64,000 bases of DNA from AC-69 sp963751665 (GTDB lineage Bacteria > Actinomycetota > UBA4738 > HRBIN12): positions 744,001 to 808,000 of the forward strand of contig CAVVVF010000001.1 of assembly GCA_963751665.1 (NCBI GenBank), given 5' to 3'. This document shows, in pieces, positions 62,621 through 64,000 of this stretch (the first letter of the stretch is position 1; each line of letters opens with the position of its first letter). The notes below the pieces were generated by a model. That model ran no database searches. It worked only from the letters and a program-made list of their open reading frames with translations, and had not been told where the DNA came from. Made by a program: the position numbers and the translations under genes.

Positions 62621-63825
62621 CCGACCTGCGTGCGGCCGGCCCACGGCACCGCGCCGGGGATCGCCATCAGCGCGTCTCGGAGCGAGCGGCAGTACTGCCG
62701 CTGGCGCTCGAGGTCCGGGTCGTCGTCGGTCTCGACCCGCGTCCTGATCATGGCCAGGTTCACCTGCTCTTTCTGGAGCCGCTTCACCAGCCGCGCCGCT
62801 CCCCCTCCGGCGCGGGCCCGCACGTCGCGTCGGGAGCGCCGGCGGGCGGCGGGGTCGAGCAGGAGCCCGAGCTCCATGGCCGACAGCGTGCCATGCTCGA
62901 CCTCGGAGCGGAGCGCGCTCTCCAACCATCCCCGCTCCCGCCGCCTCGCGAGTGTCACCCCCACCACGGCCAGCGCGAGGAGCGGAACCCCCTTCACCGC
63001 CGCCGCCACCGGGATGAGCAGCCAGTCGCGGAGGCTCTCCACGTGCGAGGGGAACAGGTCCAGCCACGGCGAATCCCACAGGAAATGCCCGGCCACGGCG
63101 GCCAGGAACAGTCCCCCGGCGATCAGCACCCTTCGGCGAAGCGGGACCTCATCGGCCCGCGACACGAAGTAGGCCACGCCCATCCCGGACAGGGCCGTGT
63201 ACAGGACGTGGCCGTACAGGCCGCTCGACACGACCCGGACGTAGAACCCGGCCAGGACGGCGCCGGGCGAGCCTCCGAACACCGCGATGAAGTAGAAGAC
63301 GTCCTCGACCACCGCGAACCCCAGGCCGCAGACCGCTCCGTACACGAAGCCATCCATGACGTCGTCCCACTCGTCCGTCGCGATCAGCACGAGCAGCACC
63401 AGGCCGATGGCCTTCAGGGTCTCCTCGACGAACGGCGCGGTGAATGCCGCCGTCCACCTCGCCGCGAACTCGGGGGTCCCGATCCGCGCCACGACCAGTC
63501 CCCACCCCTGGTTGCCGATGCCGGCCAGGGTCGTGGCGGCCACGGCCCCCCAGACGACCGCCCCGAGCACGAGCGACAGCGGCTCGCGCTCGTACAGGTC
63601 GAGGAAGTAGACGGCCAGGAACACCGGGAGGGCGTACATGGCGAGCAGGAGCCAGGACAGCGCCCACCCCGACGGGGAGATGTGCCGAAACGCCGACTGC
63701 GCGCCCACCGCGAAGACCCCGGTGCCGGCGACCACGGCCGCGTACGCCCAGAAGGCGGGCCGGCGGAACTGGAACAGGGACGTCTGGCGGCCCCATCCGC
63801 GCCGGAAGCCGGGCGAGGATTCCAT
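62617..63825 (-). CDS. PrsW-family intramembrane metalloprotease
   Basis: 402 residues with about eight hydrophobic helices. The EExxK motif of PrsW proteases is seen in TAPFVEETLKAIGLVLLVLI; further conserved blocks are DGFVYGAVCGLGFAVVEDVF and SGLYGHVLYTALSGMGVAYF and the AVAGHFLWDSPW helix. It cleaves membrane substrates in site-1 regulated proteolysis, such as anti-sigma factors. The C-terminal 130 residues are cytosolic and charged. N-terminus MESSPGFRRGWGRQTSL at 63825. Its substrate is unknown; no anti-sigma factor is nearby. Confidence 0.88.
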   Translation of the reverse strand: MESSPGFRRGWGRQTSLFQFRRPAFWAYAAVVAGTGVFAVGAQSAFRHISPSGWALSWLLLAMYALPVFLAVYFLDLYEREPLSLVLGAVVWGAVAATTLAGIGNQGWGLVVARIGTPEFAARWTAAFTAPFVEETLKAIGLVLLVLIATDEWDDVMDGFVYGAVCGLGFAVVEDVFYFIAVFGGSPGAVLAGFYVRVVSSGLYGHVLYTALSGMGVAYFVSRADEVPLRRRVLIAGGLFLAAVAGHFLWDSPWLDLFPSHVESLRDWLLIPVAAAVKGVPLLALAVVGVTLARRRERGWLESALRSEVEHGTLSAMELGLLLDPAARRRSRRDVRARAGGGAARLVKRLQKEQVNLAMIRTRVETDDDPDLERQRQYCRSLRDALMAIPGAVPWAGRTQVG

Positions 63826-63833
63826 GGACCCCC

Positions 63834-64000
63834 TCAGCGGATCACCGCCGTGTCGATCATCGTCTGGAGGTCGCCCGTCACGTATTGGAGGAGCCCCGCC
63901 GGCGCCCAGCCGTCGAAGACCACGCCCCGGCCGGACGCAGAGACCACCGCGGTGACCTGGCCCTCGGTTTGGAACTGCACGCCGCGGAACACGCCGATGT
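63834..64000 (-). CDS. C-terminal end of an unknown protein (partial)
   Basis: The last 54 codons of a gene continuing past the right edge. The frame reads IGVFRGVQFQTEGQVTAVV and then VVFDGWAPAGLLQYVTGDLQ, ending TMIDTAVIR with the stop at 63834-63836. Two beta strands followed by a helix. It is 8 bases upstream of the PrsW start on the same strand. No family recognised. Confidence 0.55.
   Translation of the reverse strand, partial: IGVFRGVQFQTEGQVTAVVSASGRGVVFDGWAPAGLLQYVTGDLQTMIDTAVIR

Overview
The window is 64 kb of very GC-rich, gene-dense DNA with ATG/GTG starts and many 4-base stop/start overlaps. The gene set (gatCAB next to ligA and mnmA, etfBA, a PknB-type kinase, a two-subunit type acyl-CoA mutase with MeaB) fits a chromosome of a poorly characterised, probably soil or sediment, actinobacterium-like lineage. 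That placement is an inference from gene content. At least twenty ordinary genes are broken by single-base shifts that restore a good family match in the next frame, sometimes twice in one gene with the frame regained (etfA). This looks like residual indel error from long reads rather than gene decay, so frameshifted genes are listed at full extent as CDS.

Layout. 1-7.8 kb: amidohydrolase (partial), aldehyde dehydrogenase, TfoX-like protein, quinone oxidoreductase, PEP carboxylase, metallophosphoesterase and a ParB-like protein. 7.8-11.6 kb: a tRNA-Arg(TCT) followed by the one accessory-looking stretch, with two remnants of IS630-type transposase on either side of a membrane Ser/Thr kinase, an orphan protein and a repeat-bearing non-coding stretch. 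11.6-16.3 kb: zinc ribbon, purE, then prpD/prpB-like genes, a GNAT and a secreted beta-propeller. 16.3-25.2 kb (minus strand): ilvE, M1 aminopeptidase, an aldehyde dehydrogenase, a class III extradiol dioxygenase, an APC permease and an aromatic amino acid decarboxylase, which read as amino acid or aromatic amine catabolism. 25.2-33 kb (minus): methyltransferase, AlgH/YqgE, and a compact operon of a Rieske-oxygenase catalytic domain lacking its Rieske domain, a DmdA/GcvT-family folate-dependent demethylase and an FAD oxidoreductase, behind two tandem palindromes and two paralogous MFS transporters. 33-39 kb: serA with a class V aminotransferase (serine synthesis), a Rieske ferredoxin joined to a ferredoxin reductase, and an MFS protein. 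39-50 kb: gatB, gatA, gatC, an HD-GYP protein with a HEAT-repeat partner, a FolD homologue with an altered active site, ligA and a UPF0280 protein. 50-56.6 kb: SnoaL-like protein and mnmA facing etfB-etfA-pabBC, then small zinc proteins. 56.7-64 kb: GNAT, enoyl-CoA hydratase, a Fur-family regulator facing a nickel/cobalt permease, acyl-CoA mutase large subunit, meaB, a lipoprotein, a PrsW protease and a partial gene.

Most of the window is housekeeping and central metabolism: one-carbon/folate (FolD, DmdA-like, pabBC), propionate/methylmalonate (prpD/prpB-like, mutase, meaB, etf, enoyl-CoA hydratase), serine synthesis and Gln-tRNA/Asn-tRNA amidation. The best candidates for something unusual are the demethylase operon at 26.6-30.4 kb, the kinase between IS630 halves at 8-10.3 kb, the FolD variant, and the Fur-family regulator/NiCo permease/mutase neighbourhood.
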